Assembly: GCA_023432005.1 (NCBI GenBank)
Contig: JAEYVF010000080.1
Location: forward strand, 1 to 22,527
Source: Actinomycetes bacterium
GTDB lineage: Bacteria; Actinomycetota; Actinomycetes; Actinomycetales; Microbacteriaceae
Reading direction: 5' to 3'
Length of the DNA stretch: 22,527 nt
Part shown: positions 13,369-21,288 of the stretch, in pieces
How the letters are laid out: every line of letters begins with the position of its first letter
How positions within the stretch are numbered: the stretch's first letter is position 1
Program-made: the position numbers and the translations under genes
Notes under the pieces: model-generated
The model's database searches: none
What the model saw: only the letters and a program-made list of their open reading frames with translations
Told to the model about the DNA's origin: nothing

Positions 13369-14537
13369 CGATCACGGGCGGAGAGGCGCCCGGCGTCCTC
13401 GCGGCGACTCCTGCCGCTGCGGCCGGACCCGAGCACGTCGAGCAGCCCGTCGCGTACGACGCGATCGTGCTCGCCGGGTTCGGCGGCCCCGAGGGGCAGG
13501 ACGACGTCATCCCGTTCCTGCGGAACGTCACGCGCGGCCGCGGCATCCCCGACGAGCGCCTCGAGGAGGTGGCGCACCACTACCGGCACTTCGGCGGCGT
13601 GAGCCCCATCAACCAGCAGAACCGCGCGCTCAAGGCGGCCCTCGAGGTCGAGCTCGAGGCGCGCGGTGTCGACCTGCCCGTGCTGTGGGGCAACCGCAAC
13701 TGGAGCCCCTACCTCTCCGAGGCCCTGCAGGACGCGCACGATCGCGGGTATCGCACCCTCATCGGCCTCGCCACGAGCGCCTACTCGAGCTTCTCGAGCT
13801 GCCGGCAGTACCGCGAGGACTTCGCGATCGCCCTCGAGCAGACGGGCCTGGGCGACGAGCTGCGCATCGACAAGGTGCGGCAGTTCTTCGACCACCCCGG
13901 CTTCGTCACGCCGTTCGTGGAGGGGGTGCGCGACGCGATCGCGCAGCTCGTCGAGCGCGGGTTCTCGGATGACGAGCTCCGCGTGCTCTTCGCGACCCAC
14001 TCCATCCCGACCGACGACGCCCTGCGCTCGGGTGATCGCACGGTCGACTACGGGCCCGGTGGCGCCTACGCCGCGCAGCACCTCGCGGTCGCCGAGGTCG
14101 TCATGCGCGAGGTCGGCTCGCACGTCGCGTGGGAGCTCGTCTACCAGAGCCGCTCGGGTCCGCCCACCCAGCCGTGGCTCGAGCCGGATGTCAACGACGT
14201 GATCGAGGCGCTGCCCGGGCAGGGCGTCAAGGCCGTCGTGATCGTGCCCCTCGGCTTCGTGTCCGACCACATGGAGGTGCTCTGGGACCTCGACACCGAG
14301 GCCACGGAGACCGCCGAGGAGCACGGGCTCGTCGCCATCCGCACGCCGACGCCGGGCACGCACCCCGCCTACGTCGCGGGCCTCGTCGATCTCGTGCTCG
14401 AGCGCATCGAGGGCACGCCCGCCGCGGAGCGCCCCGCGCTCACCCCCTACGGGCCCTGGTTCGACGTGTGCCGTCCGGGATGCTGCGAGAACGTGCGCGC
14501 CGGGTTCAAGCCGGCCATCGCGGGGGTGGCGCCGTGA
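13365..14537 (+). CDS. hemH: coproporphyrin III ferrochelatase (HemH/CpfC)
   Basis: HemH inserts ferrous iron into coproporphyrin III, upstream of HemQ in this pathway type. The 390-residue protein has the ferrochelatase opening AIVLAGFGGPE, HFGGVSPINQQ, the metal-site histidine H212 in FATHSIP, and the conserved glutamate E304 in FVSDHMEVLWDLD. A short Ala/Pro-rich N-terminal extension (about 1-28) precedes the domain. Cysteines C146 (SSCRQYRED) and C369, C373 and C374 near the C-terminus (CRPGCCENVR) are placed like the [2Fe-2S] ligands known in other actinobacterial ferrochelatases, though the tail spacing should be compared. The start ATG overlaps the hemQ stop by four bases, and the stop overlaps hemC as GTGA. 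Confidence 0.94.
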   Translation: MTITGGEAPGVLAATPAAAAGPEHVEQPVAYDAIVLAGFGGPEGQDDVIPFLRNVTRGRGIPDERLEEVAHHYRHFGGVSPINQQNRALKAALEVELEARGVDLPVLWGNRNWSPYLSEALQDAHDRGYRTLIGLATSAYSSFSSCRQYREDFAIALEQTGLGDELRIDKVRQFFDHPGFVTPFVEGVRDAIAQLVERGFSDDELRVLFATHSIPTDDALRSGDRTVDYGPGGAYAAQHLAVAEVVMREVGSHVAWELVYQSRSGPPTQPWLEPDVNDVIEALPGQGVKAVVIVPLGFVSDHMEVLWDLDTEATETAEEHGLVAIRTPTPGTHPAYVAGLVDLVLERIEGTPAAERPALTPYGPWFDVCRPGCCENVRAGFKPAIAGVAP

Positions 14538-15448
14538 CGCTCAGGCTCGGAACGCGGGGGAGCGCGCTCGCGCTCGCCCAGGCCGGGGCGGTCGCCGCGC
14601 GATTGGGTGCCGAGCTCGTCGTCATCGAGAGCGAGGGCGACCGCACGAGCGCGCCGCTCGCCGACCTCGGCGGTGCCGGCGTCTTCGCGGCGGCCCTCCG
14701 CGAGGCGCTTCTCGCGGGCGAGGTCGACGCCGTCGTCCACTCGTACAAAGACCTCCCGACCGCACCGATCGAGGGTCTCGCGGTCGCCGCCGTGCCGAAG
14801 CGGGCCGACGCGCGCGACGCCGTGTGCGCCGCGGGAGGACGCGACCTCGACACGCTCCCGGCCGGCGCCCGTGTCGGCACCGGATCGCCGCGCCGCCGAG
14901 CCCAGCTGCTGCGGCGGCGTCCCGACCTCGACGTCGTGGACATCCGCGGCAACATCGACACCCGTCTCGCACGCCTCGACGCCGACGACCCCGAGCGCCG
15001 GCTCGACGCCGTCGTGCTCGCCGCGGCGGGGCTCGAGCGGCTCGGCCGGACCGACGCCGTGACCGAGTGGCTGAGCCTCACCTCGTGGCCCACGGCGCCC
15101 GCGCAGGGCGCGCTCGCGGTGGAGACCCGCGCGGGCGATGCGAAGACGGTCGCGAAGCTCGAGCACAAGCCGAGCCGGCTCGCCGCCGAGGCCGAGCGCG
15201 GCGTGCTCGCGCGGCTCGAGGCGGGATGCGCGGCCCCCCTCGGCGCATCCGCGCTGTTCGAGGACGGGCTGCTGTTCCTCTCGGCGCGTGTGTACGCGCT
15301 CGACGGTTCGGAGCACCTCACGGCGTCGCACGCCCTCTACCCGGAGGACTCGCGCGACCCCGCGGGCGAGCTCGCGACGCGCGTCGCGAACGAGCTGCTC
15401 GAGGCGGGTGCCGCCGACCTCGCCCCGCTTGGCGGGAGGCGGCCGTGA
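14534..15448 (+). CDS. hemC: hydroxymethylbilane synthase (porphobilinogen deaminase)
   Basis: HemC joins four porphobilinogen units into hydroxymethylbilane on a covalent dipyrromethane cofactor. The 304-residue protein has RLGTRGSALALAQ at the start, HSYKDLP (69-75) with the catalytic aspartate D73, TGSPRRRAQLL (116-126) with the substrate-binding arginines, IRGNIDTRL (137-145), and the cofactor-carrying cysteine C232 in EAGCAAPLGA. The GTG start overlaps the hemH stop (GTGA, 14534-14537), and the hemD start overlaps its own stop in the same way. The product is unstable and is passed to HemD, which the adjacent coupled gene supplies. Confidence 0.96.
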   Translation: MTLRLGTRGSALALAQAGAVAARLGAELVVIESEGDRTSAPLADLGGAGVFAAALREALLAGEVDAVVHSYKDLPTAPIEGLAVAAVPKRADARDAVCAAGGRDLDTLPAGARVGTGSPRRRAQLLRRRPDLDVVDIRGNIDTRLARLDADDPERRLDAVVLAAAGLERLGRTDAVTEWLSLTSWPTAPAQGALAVETRAGDAKTVAKLEHKPSRLAAEAERGVLARLEAGCAAPLGASALFEDGLLFLSARVYALDGSEHLTASHALYPEDSRDPAGELATRVANELLEAGAADLAPLGGRRP

Positions 15449-16233
15449 AGCCCGAGCCGAACCGCACGGCCGACGCGAAGCCCGCCAAGCCCCTCGCCGG
15501 CTGGCGCGTGCTCGTGCCGCGGGGCGGCAAGTGGGGGGACTCCGTCGCGGCGACCGTCCGCGGCTACGGCGGCATCCCCGTGATCGCGCCGCTCATCAAC
15601 TTCGCCTCGACCGACGACCCCACGGCCCTTGCGAACGCCCTCCACGAGCTGGAGGACGGCCAGTACGCGTGGATCGTCGTCACGAGCGCCACGACGGTCG
15701 ACGTGCTCAACGCACAGCGCGTCAAGGTGCCCGAGGGCACCCGCATCGCCGCCGTCGGCGAGACCACGGCGGCGGCGCTGCAGCTCGCGGGCTACCGGGT
15801 CGACTTCGTGCCCGGCGCCGACAACTCGGCGCGCGGCCTCGTGAAGGAATGGCCCGATTCGGGCATCCGGGGGCGCGTGCTCATCCCGCAGTCCGATCTC
15901 GCCGAGCCCACACTCGTGGCCGGGCTGCAGAAGCTCGGCTTCGACGTCGAGTTCGTGACCGCCTATCGCACGGTCGGCGTACCGGTGTCGGCGGAGGTCG
16001 CGCGCGACGTCGCGAGCGGCCGCATCCGCGCGATCCTCGTGACGTCCGGTTCGGTCGCCCGTCAGGTGGCGGAGCAGCTCGCGCCGCTGCCGGAGCACAC
16101 GGTCGTGGCGTGCATCGGCCCGCGCACGGCGTTCGACACGCGAGCCGCGGGCCTGACGGTGCACGTGATCGCCGACGAGCGCAGCGCCGACTCGCTCATC
16201 GAGGCGCTCGTCGAGTACGCGGAGGCGGAATGA
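15445..16233 (+). CDS. hemD: uroporphyrinogen-III synthase
   Basis: HemD closes hydroxymethylbilane with inversion of ring D to uroporphyrinogen III. The 262-residue protein has the two-lobed family layout: a first lobe opening with WRVLVPRGGKWGDSVA and an ITSA-like VVTSATTVDVL, and a second lobe with GRVLIPQSDLAEPTL, VTAYRT and LVTSGSVARQV. Conservation in this family is weak, so identification rests on these segments plus its position between hemC and hemB. A Lys/Pro-rich N-terminal stretch of about 20 residues precedes the domain. GTG 15445 has GGGAGG just upstream and overlaps the hemC stop. It is a stand-alone HemD, not fused to a uroporphyrinogen methyltransferase. Confidence 0.92.
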   Translation: MKPEPNRTADAKPAKPLAGWRVLVPRGGKWGDSVAATVRGYGGIPVIAPLINFASTDDPTALANALHELEDGQYAWIVVTSATTVDVLNAQRVKVPEGTRIAAVGETTAAALQLAGYRVDFVPGADNSARGLVKEWPDSGIRGRVLIPQSDLAEPTLVAGLQKLGFDVEFVTAYRTVGVPVSAEVARDVASGRIRAILVTSGSVARQVAEQLAPLPEHTVVACIGPRTAFDTRAAGLTVHVIADERSADSLIEALVEYAEAE

Positions 16234-17213
16234 ACGGTCGACCGGTGATCCGCCCCCGCCGTCTGCGGCAGAGCCCCGCGTGGCGGCGGCTCGCCCAGGA
16301 GACACGCGTCGCGCCCGCGCAGCTCGTGCTGCCCATGTTCATCGCGGAGGGTGCCGATGAGCCGCGGCCGATCGGCTCGATGCCGGGCGTCGTCCAGCAC
16401 TGCCTCGACTCGTTCCGCGCGGCGCTGCACCGCGCCGCGGAGGCGGGCATCGGGGGCGTCATGCTGTTCGGCGTCCCGGTGGAGAAGGATGCGACGGGCA
16501 CGGGCGCGACCGACCCCGACGGCATCCTCAACGTCGCGACGCGCGTCGCCGCCGCCGAGGTGGGCGACGCGCTCGTCGTGCAGACCGACCTCTGCCTCGA
16601 CGAGTTCACCGATCACGGGCACTGCGGCGTGCTCGACGGCGACGGGCGCGTCGACAACGACGCGACGCTCGTGCGCTACCGGGAGATGGCGCTCGCGCAG
16701 GCGCGGGCGGGGTCGCAGCTCGTCGGCCTCTCGGGCATGATGGACGGCCAGGTGGCCGCCGTGCGCGCGGCGCTCGACGCCGACGGCGCCCACGACGTGC
16801 CGATCCTGGCCTACGCGGCCAAGTACGCATCCGCGTTCTACGGCCCCTTCCGGGAGGCCGTGCAGTCGTCGCTCGTGGGCGATCGCCGCAGCTATCAGCT
16901 CGACCCCGCCAACCGCCGCGAGGGTGCCCGCGAGGTCGAGCTCGACCTCGCCGAGGGCGCCGACGTCGTCATGGTGAAGCCCGCCATGAGCTACCTCGAC
17001 GTGCTCGCGGATGCCGCCGCCGCGTCGCCCGTGCCGGTGTGGGCGTACCAGGTGTCGGGGGAGTACGCGATGATCGAGGCCGCCGCCGCTCAGGGCTGGA
17101 TCGACCGCGATCGCGCGATCGACGAGTCGCTCGTCTCGATCGTGCGCGCGGGAGCCGACGCCGTGCTCAGCTACTTCGCCGTCGAGGCTGCCGAGCGCTG
17201 GGCGCACGCGTGA
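16230..17213 (+). CDS. hemB: porphobilinogen synthase (delta-aminolaevulinate dehydratase)
   Basis: HemB condenses two 5-aminolaevulinate molecules to porphobilinogen. The 327-residue protein has both Schiff-base lysines, K198 in AYAAKYASAFYGPFR and K250 in VMVKPAMSYLDV. The metal-site loop reads D120-LC-L-D124-EFTDHGHCG, with cysteines at 122 and 132 but aspartate at 124, where zinc enzymes have the middle cysteine of the triad. This mixed site appears common in actinobacteria and suggests altered metal use. The ATG overlaps the hemD stop (ATGA), and the hemL GTG overlaps its stop, so HemB and HemL, neighbours in the pathway, are coupled in translation. Confidence 0.96.
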   Translation: MNGRPVIRPRRLRQSPAWRRLAQETRVAPAQLVLPMFIAEGADEPRPIGSMPGVVQHCLDSFRAALHRAAEAGIGGVMLFGVPVEKDATGTGATDPDGILNVATRVAAAEVGDALVVQTDLCLDEFTDHGHCGVLDGDGRVDNDATLVRYREMALAQARAGSQLVGLSGMMDGQVAAVRAALDADGAHDVPILAYAAKYASAFYGPFREAVQSSLVGDRRSYQLDPANRREGAREVELDLAEGADVVMVKPAMSYLDVLADAAAASPVPVWAYQVSGEYAMIEAAAAQGWIDRDRAIDESLVSIVRAGADAVLSYFAVEAAERWAHA

Positions 17214-18529
17214 CGGGCGGCAACGAGCGCGCGTTCGAGCGCGCCCGGACGGCGCTTCCGGGCGGGGTCAACTCGCCCGTGCGCGCCTTCGCCTCGGTGG
17301 GCGGCACGCCGCGCTTCCTCGTGTCGGCCCGCGGGCCGTACGTGACGGATGTCGAGGGGCGCGAGTACGTCGACCTCGTGGCGTCGTGGGGTCCCGCGCT
17401 GCTCGGCCACGCGCATCCGGAGGTCGTCGCGGCCGTGCAGGAGGCCGCCGCCCGCGGCCTCTCGTTCGGCGCGTCGACGCCCGCGGAGACCGACCTCGCC
17501 GAGCTCGTGCGCTCGCGGCTCGGCGCGGCGAGCGGCGTGGAGAAGCTCCGGCTCGTCTCGACGGGCACCGAGGCCACGATGACCGCCATCCGCCTCGCCC
17601 GCGGCGCGACCGGGCGCGACCTCGTGGTGAAGTTCGCGGGGCACTACCACGGGCACTCCGACGGGCTGCTCGCCGAGGCGGGATCCGGGGTCGCGACGCA
17701 GGGCCTCCCGGGCTCCGCGGGTGTGCCCGAGCAGGTCGCGGCGCAGACGCTCGTGCTGCCCTACAACGATCTCGGCGCCGTGCGGGCGGCGTTCGCCGCA
17801 CATCCGGGACGCATCGCCGCCGTCATCACGGAGGCCGCGGGCGCCAACGCGGGCGTGCTCGCACCCGAGCCCGGCTTCAACCGCGAGCTGCGCGAGCTCG
17901 TGCGCGCCGACGGCGCGCTGCTCATCCTCGACGAGGTGCTCACCGGGTTCCGCGTCGGCCCCGCCGGCTGGTGGGGCCTCGAGGGCGCGCGCGAGGGATG
18001 GGAGCCCGACCTCCTCACCTTCGGCAAGGTCATCGGCGGCGGCATGCCGCTCGCGGCCCTCGGCGGTCGCGCCGAGCTCATGGACCTCCTCGCGCCGCTC
18101 GGGCCCGTCTACCAAGCCGGCACGCTCTCCGGGAACCCGCTCGCCGTCGCCTCGGGCCTCGCGACGCTGCGCCTCGCGGACGACGCGGTGTACGCGCACA
18201 TCGACACCGCCGCGGATGCCGTGGCCGGCTGGGTCTCGGAGGCGCTCGCCGCCGAGGGGGTCGCCCACGTCATCCCGCGGGCCGGCAGCCTGTTCTCGAT
18301 CGCGTTCCGCGAGGAGCCCGTGCGCGACTACGCCGACGCGAAGACGCAGGACGCGTGGCGGTACCCGCCGTTCTTCCACGCCCTGCTCGAGGCCGGGGTC
18401 TCGGCGCCTCCGAGCGTCTTCGAGGCGTGGTTCCTCACGGCGGCGCACGACGACGCCGCGCTCGAGCGGATCCGCGAGGCACTCCCGGCCGCAGCGCGCG
18501 CGGCGGCGGCAGCTACCCGACGCGGGTGA
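17210..18529 (+). CDS. hemL: glutamate-1-semialdehyde 2,1-aminomutase
   Basis: HemL, a PLP enzyme, converts the HemA product glutamate-1-semialdehyde to 5-aminolaevulinate. The 439-residue protein begins with the family hallmark RALPGGVNSPVRAF-like segment (here RTALPGGVNSPVRAF). It has STGTEATMTAIRLAR, the substrate-gating GHYHGHSDGLL, ILDEVLTGFR, and the PLP lysine K273 in TFGKVIGGGMP. The GTG start overlaps the hemB stop. It is the last gene of the rightward haem operon. Its final 17 bases overlap the end of the convergent DUF1304 gene, and its C-terminus is an Ala-rich run ending in TRRG. Confidence 0.96.
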   Translation: MTGGNERAFERARTALPGGVNSPVRAFASVGGTPRFLVSARGPYVTDVEGREYVDLVASWGPALLGHAHPEVVAAVQEAAARGLSFGASTPAETDLAELVRSRLGAASGVEKLRLVSTGTEATMTAIRLARGATGRDLVVKFAGHYHGHSDGLLAEAGSGVATQGLPGSAGVPEQVAAQTLVLPYNDLGAVRAAFAAHPGRIAAVITEAAGANAGVLAPEPGFNRELRELVRADGALLILDEVLTGFRVGPAGWWGLEGAREGWEPDLLTFGKVIGGGMPLAALGGRAELMDLLAPLGPVYQAGTLSGNPLAVASGLATLRLADDAVYAHIDTAADAVAGWVSEALAAEGVAHVIPRAGSLFSIAFREEPVRDYADAKTQDAWRYPPFFHALLEAGVSAPPSVFEAWFLTAAHDDAALERIREALPAAARAAAAATRRG

Positions 18530-18923
18530 GGGCGAAGGCCAGCAGCACCACGGCCGCGAGCGGAGCCGCACCCTGCACGAGGGCGGCGCGCAGCATCCGG
18601 CGGTTGGAGCTCAGCAGCACGAGAGCTGCGAGCACCATGCAGAGGCACGCGAAGAGCACGAGCGCGATGCCGGCGACCGCGAGTCCCGACCACAGCAGCA
18701 GGAGGCCCACGACGACTCCGAGGGCGAGGAAGAGGTTGTAGAACCCCTGGTTGTAGGCCATCACACGCAGGATGTCGGCTTCTTCGGCGGTCTTCACGCC
18801 GAAGGTGCGCCGCGTGGAGTCGCGTGTCCAGAGCACGCTCTCGAGCACCCAGATGTAGACGTGGATGAGTCCGGCGATCCCGGCGAAGACCGACCCGACG
18901 ATGACGACGGCGGTGGCGTCCAT
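18513..18923 (-). CDS. DUF1304 family membrane protein
   Basis: The 136-residue protein consists of four predicted membrane helices (roughly 5-27, 57-76, 80-103 and 112-132). The loop after the first helix reads LESVLWTRDSTRRTFG and is followed by a conserved-looking MAYNQGFYNLFLALG. This fits DUF1304, a family of small bacterial membrane proteins of unknown function. It starts at ATG 18921-18923, four bases after the oxidoreductase stop, so the two are co-transcribed, probably with coupled translation since no Shine-Dalgarno is obvious. Its 3' end runs 17 bases into hemL on the other strand. Confidence 0.82.
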   Translation of the reverse strand: MDATAVVIVGSVFAGIAGLIHVYIWVLESVLWTRDSTRRTFGVKTAEEADILRVMAYNQGFYNLFLALGVVVGLLLLWSGLAVAGIALVLFACLCMVLAALVLLSSNRRMLRAALVQGAAPLAAVVLLAFALTRVG

Positions 18924-18927
18924 GGGC

Positions 18928-19905
18928 TCAGTCTCGCACGCGCACCGCGATCCGGCCGCGGGTGTCGCCCGCGAGAATGCGGCTCGCGTAGGCGGGCACC
19001 TCGTCGAGCGCGATCTCGGTCGTGAGGCTGTCGAGCAGCGCGAGGTCGAGGTCGCGCTCGAGGCGCTCCCACACCCGCGCGCGGGTCACGAGCGGCGCCT
19101 CCACGGAGTTGATGCCGAGCAGGCTCACGCCGCGGAGGATGAACGGCATGACGGTCGTGGCGAGCTCGGGGCTCTCGACGAGGCCGCACGCGGCCACCGA
19201 TCCGCCGTAGCGGGTCTGGGCGAGCAGGGTGGCGAGGGTGGTGCCGCCGACGACGTCGACGGCGCCCGCCCAGCGGCTCGCCTGCAGGGGCTTGCCGGCC
19301 TGCTGCAGCTCGCCGCGGTCGAGGAGCTCGGATGCGCCGAGGCGCTCCAGGAAGCCCCGATCGTCGGGATGTCCCGTCGCGGCGACCACGTGGCGTCCGG
19401 ATGCGGCGAGGAGCATGACGGCGATGGAGCCGAGTCCTCCGGTCGCGCCCGTGACGACGACGTCGCCGTCGGGGAGGTCGGCGTGCTCGAGCGCGAGCAC
19501 CGCCTGGACGGCCGTGAAGCCGGCGGTGCCGATCGCGGCGGCCCGGCGCATCCCGAGCCGCTCGGGCACGCGCACGAGGTCGTCGCCCGGGACGCGTGCG
19601 CGTGCGCTGTAACCGCCGTTGCGGGTTTCTCCGAGGCCCGCGCCGGTGAGCACGACCTCGTCGCCCGGACGCCAGCGGCCGTCGCTCGACTCCACGACCG
19701 TGCCGACGACGTCGATGCCGGGGATGAGCGGCGAGATGCGCGCGACGCCCCGGTCGCCGCGCAGGGCGAGTCCGTCCTTGAAGTTGAGGCTCGAGTACGC
19801 GACCTCGAGCAGCACCTCGCCGTCGCCGAGCTCGCTCTCGTCGAGCTCCACGAAGCGGGCGGTCGCGCCCTGGTCGCCACGGGTCACCTGGAGTGCACGC
19901 ACCAT
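18928..19905 (-). CDS. YhdH/AcuI-type zinc-independent medium-chain oxidoreductase
   Basis: The 325-residue protein belongs to the quinone-oxidoreductase-like branch of the MDR superfamily. The N-terminal GroES-like domain carries YSSLNFKDGLAL (37-48), diagnostic of the YhdH/YhfP group, and PGIDVVGTV. The NADPH-binding Rossmann domain has VTGATGGLGS (151-160). Catalytic zinc ligands are lacking, as expected. Members such as AcuI reduce acryloyl-CoA with NADPH; whether this one does cannot be told from sequence. It lies 9 bp behind the serine hydrolase and 4 bp ahead of the DUF1304 gene on the minus strand, so it is an internal gene of the pfkA run. Confidence 0.9.
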   Translation of the reverse strand: MVRALQVTRGDQGATARFVELDESELGDGEVLLEVAYSSLNFKDGLALRGDRGVARISPLIPGIDVVGTVVESSDGRWRPGDEVVLTGAGLGETRNGGYSARARVPGDDLVRVPERLGMRRAAAIGTAGFTAVQAVLALEHADLPDGDVVVTGATGGLGSIAVMLLAASGRHVVAATGHPDDRGFLERLGASELLDRGELQQAGKPLQASRWAGAVDVVGGTTLATLLAQTRYGGSVAACGLVESPELATTVMPFILRGVSLLGINSVEAPLVTRARVWERLERDLDLALLDSLTTEIALDEVPAYASRILAGDTRGRIAVRVRD

Positions 19906-19914
19906 GGCTCGAGC

Positions 19915-21285
19915 CTACGGGCGCTCGACCTCGAGCTTCTGCACGCGCGGCACGGCGTGGGGCGTGAGCATGATGCGGCACCGCAGCACGCCCGCGGGGC
20001 CCCGCAGCTCCCAGCTCGCGCGGGCCGGGGTCTCGTGCTCCAGCGGGCCGACCCCGGCGACCCCGCCGATGCCGTCGAGCAGCGCCGAGAGAGCGGCCTC
20101 GCGGCGCGCGAGCGGCACGTCGAGGTCGACGCAGGGGTCGAAGAGCGCCGGCGAGCCCAGCGAGCCGAGCGGCAGGGAGGCGCGTAGCCGCGTCGCCGCG
20201 TCGACCGTCTCCACCCATGGCGGGAAGGCGGGCGGCTCCGCGGGGGCGGGCGCGGCATCCGTCACGCCGAAGGCGTCGTCGAAGACCGCGTCGACGGCGG
20301 GCGTGAGCGAGCTGTACGTCGCGTTCTCGAACACGACGGCGCCGACGCGCGAGCCCTGCTCCCACTGCATGCGCGTCGTGAAGCCGGGGTACCCGCCGCT
20401 GTGGGCGACGAACAGCCGCCCCGCGCCGTCGGAGCGCATCGTGAGGCCGAGGCCGTAGGCGCTCCAGGCTCCGCCCCCCGACGCGTCGCCCGCGACGGGG
20501 GTGTGCGGATGCCGCATCCGCTCGATGAGACGCGCCGGCAGCACCTCGCTCGCGTCGATCGCGCCCGAGAGCACGCCGCACCAGCGGGCGAGATCGCCGG
20601 CGGTGCTGAAGAGCCCGCCGATGGGCGAGAACGCGCCGGGCCCGCTGAACGGCAGCGGCTCCCAGCCGTCCGGGCCCCCGCGGTATCCCGTCACGGCGCC
20701 GCCCACGCTCTCGTCGAACCCCGTGCCCGTGAGGCCGAGCGGCTCGAGCAGGCGCGACTCGACGACCCGGCGGAACGGCATCCCCGCGCGGGCCGCGATG
20801 ATGCGACCGACGATCGCGTAGCCGAGGTTGGAGTACTCGAAGCGCTCGCCCGCCGACCAGATGGCGCGCACGCCCTCCCCGAGCAGCGCGGCGAAGGCGT
20901 CGTCGGCGAGGGACTCCTGGCGGTCGGCCCACGGGTCGTCGGTCGGGAAGCCCGCCCGCATCGCGAGGGCGTCGAGGATCGTCGGCGGCCGCCCGGCGGG
21001 GCTCAGGATGCGCAGCGGCACGTCGAGCGCGTCGGCGAGCGGCTCGTCGAGGTCGAGCATCTCGTCGGCCTCGAGCAGCAGAGCGGCCGCCGCCGTGAAG
21101 CTCTTCGTGCACGACGCGATGCGGAAGGCCGCGTGCACGGGATCGGCCGGCGATGCGCCCCGTGCCCTGAGCTGCGAGAGCGCCCCCTCGGCGAAGACGC
21201 CGCGCACCTGGGCGGGGGTCACGTCGCCGACGCGGCCGTCGAGCCCGCGCGCGAGCGCCCGGGACAGCCGCGAGATGGCGTCCAC
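19915..21285 (-). CDS. class C beta-lactamase-fold serine hydrolase
   Basis: The 456-residue protein has the three motifs of the class C/PBP-like (Pfam Beta-lactamase) fold: S58-CT-K61, Y151-S-N153 in FEYSNLGYA, and H295-S-G297 in VAHSGGYPGF replacing KTG. No signal peptide is evident, so it is likely a cytoplasmic esterase or peptidase-like enzyme, not a resistance enzyme. A C-terminal part of about 115 residues beyond the catalytic domain looks like the lipocalin-like or beta-rich extension seen in some family members. The start is GTG 21283-21285, three bases after the pfkA stop, without a good Shine-Dalgarno; re-initiation after pfkA is the probable mode of translation. Confidence 0.87.
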   Translation of the reverse strand: MDAISRLSRALARGLDGRVGDVTPAQVRGVFAEGALSQLRARGASPADPVHAAFRIASCTKSFTAAAALLLEADEMLDLDEPLADALDVPLRILSPAGRPPTILDALAMRAGFPTDDPWADRQESLADDAFAALLGEGVRAIWSAGERFEYSNLGYAIVGRIIAARAGMPFRRVVESRLLEPLGLTGTGFDESVGGAVTGYRGGPDGWEPLPFSGPGAFSPIGGLFSTAGDLARWCGVLSGAIDASEVLPARLIERMRHPHTPVAGDASGGGAWSAYGLGLTMRSDGAGRLFVAHSGGYPGFTTRMQWEQGSRVGAVVFENATYSSLTPAVDAVFDDAFGVTDAAPAPAEPPAFPPWVETVDAATRLRASLPLGSLGSPALFDPCVDLDVPLARREAALSALLDGIGGVAGVGPLEHETPARASWELRGPAGVLRCRIMLTPHAVPRVQKLEVERP

Positions 21286-21288
21286 GAG

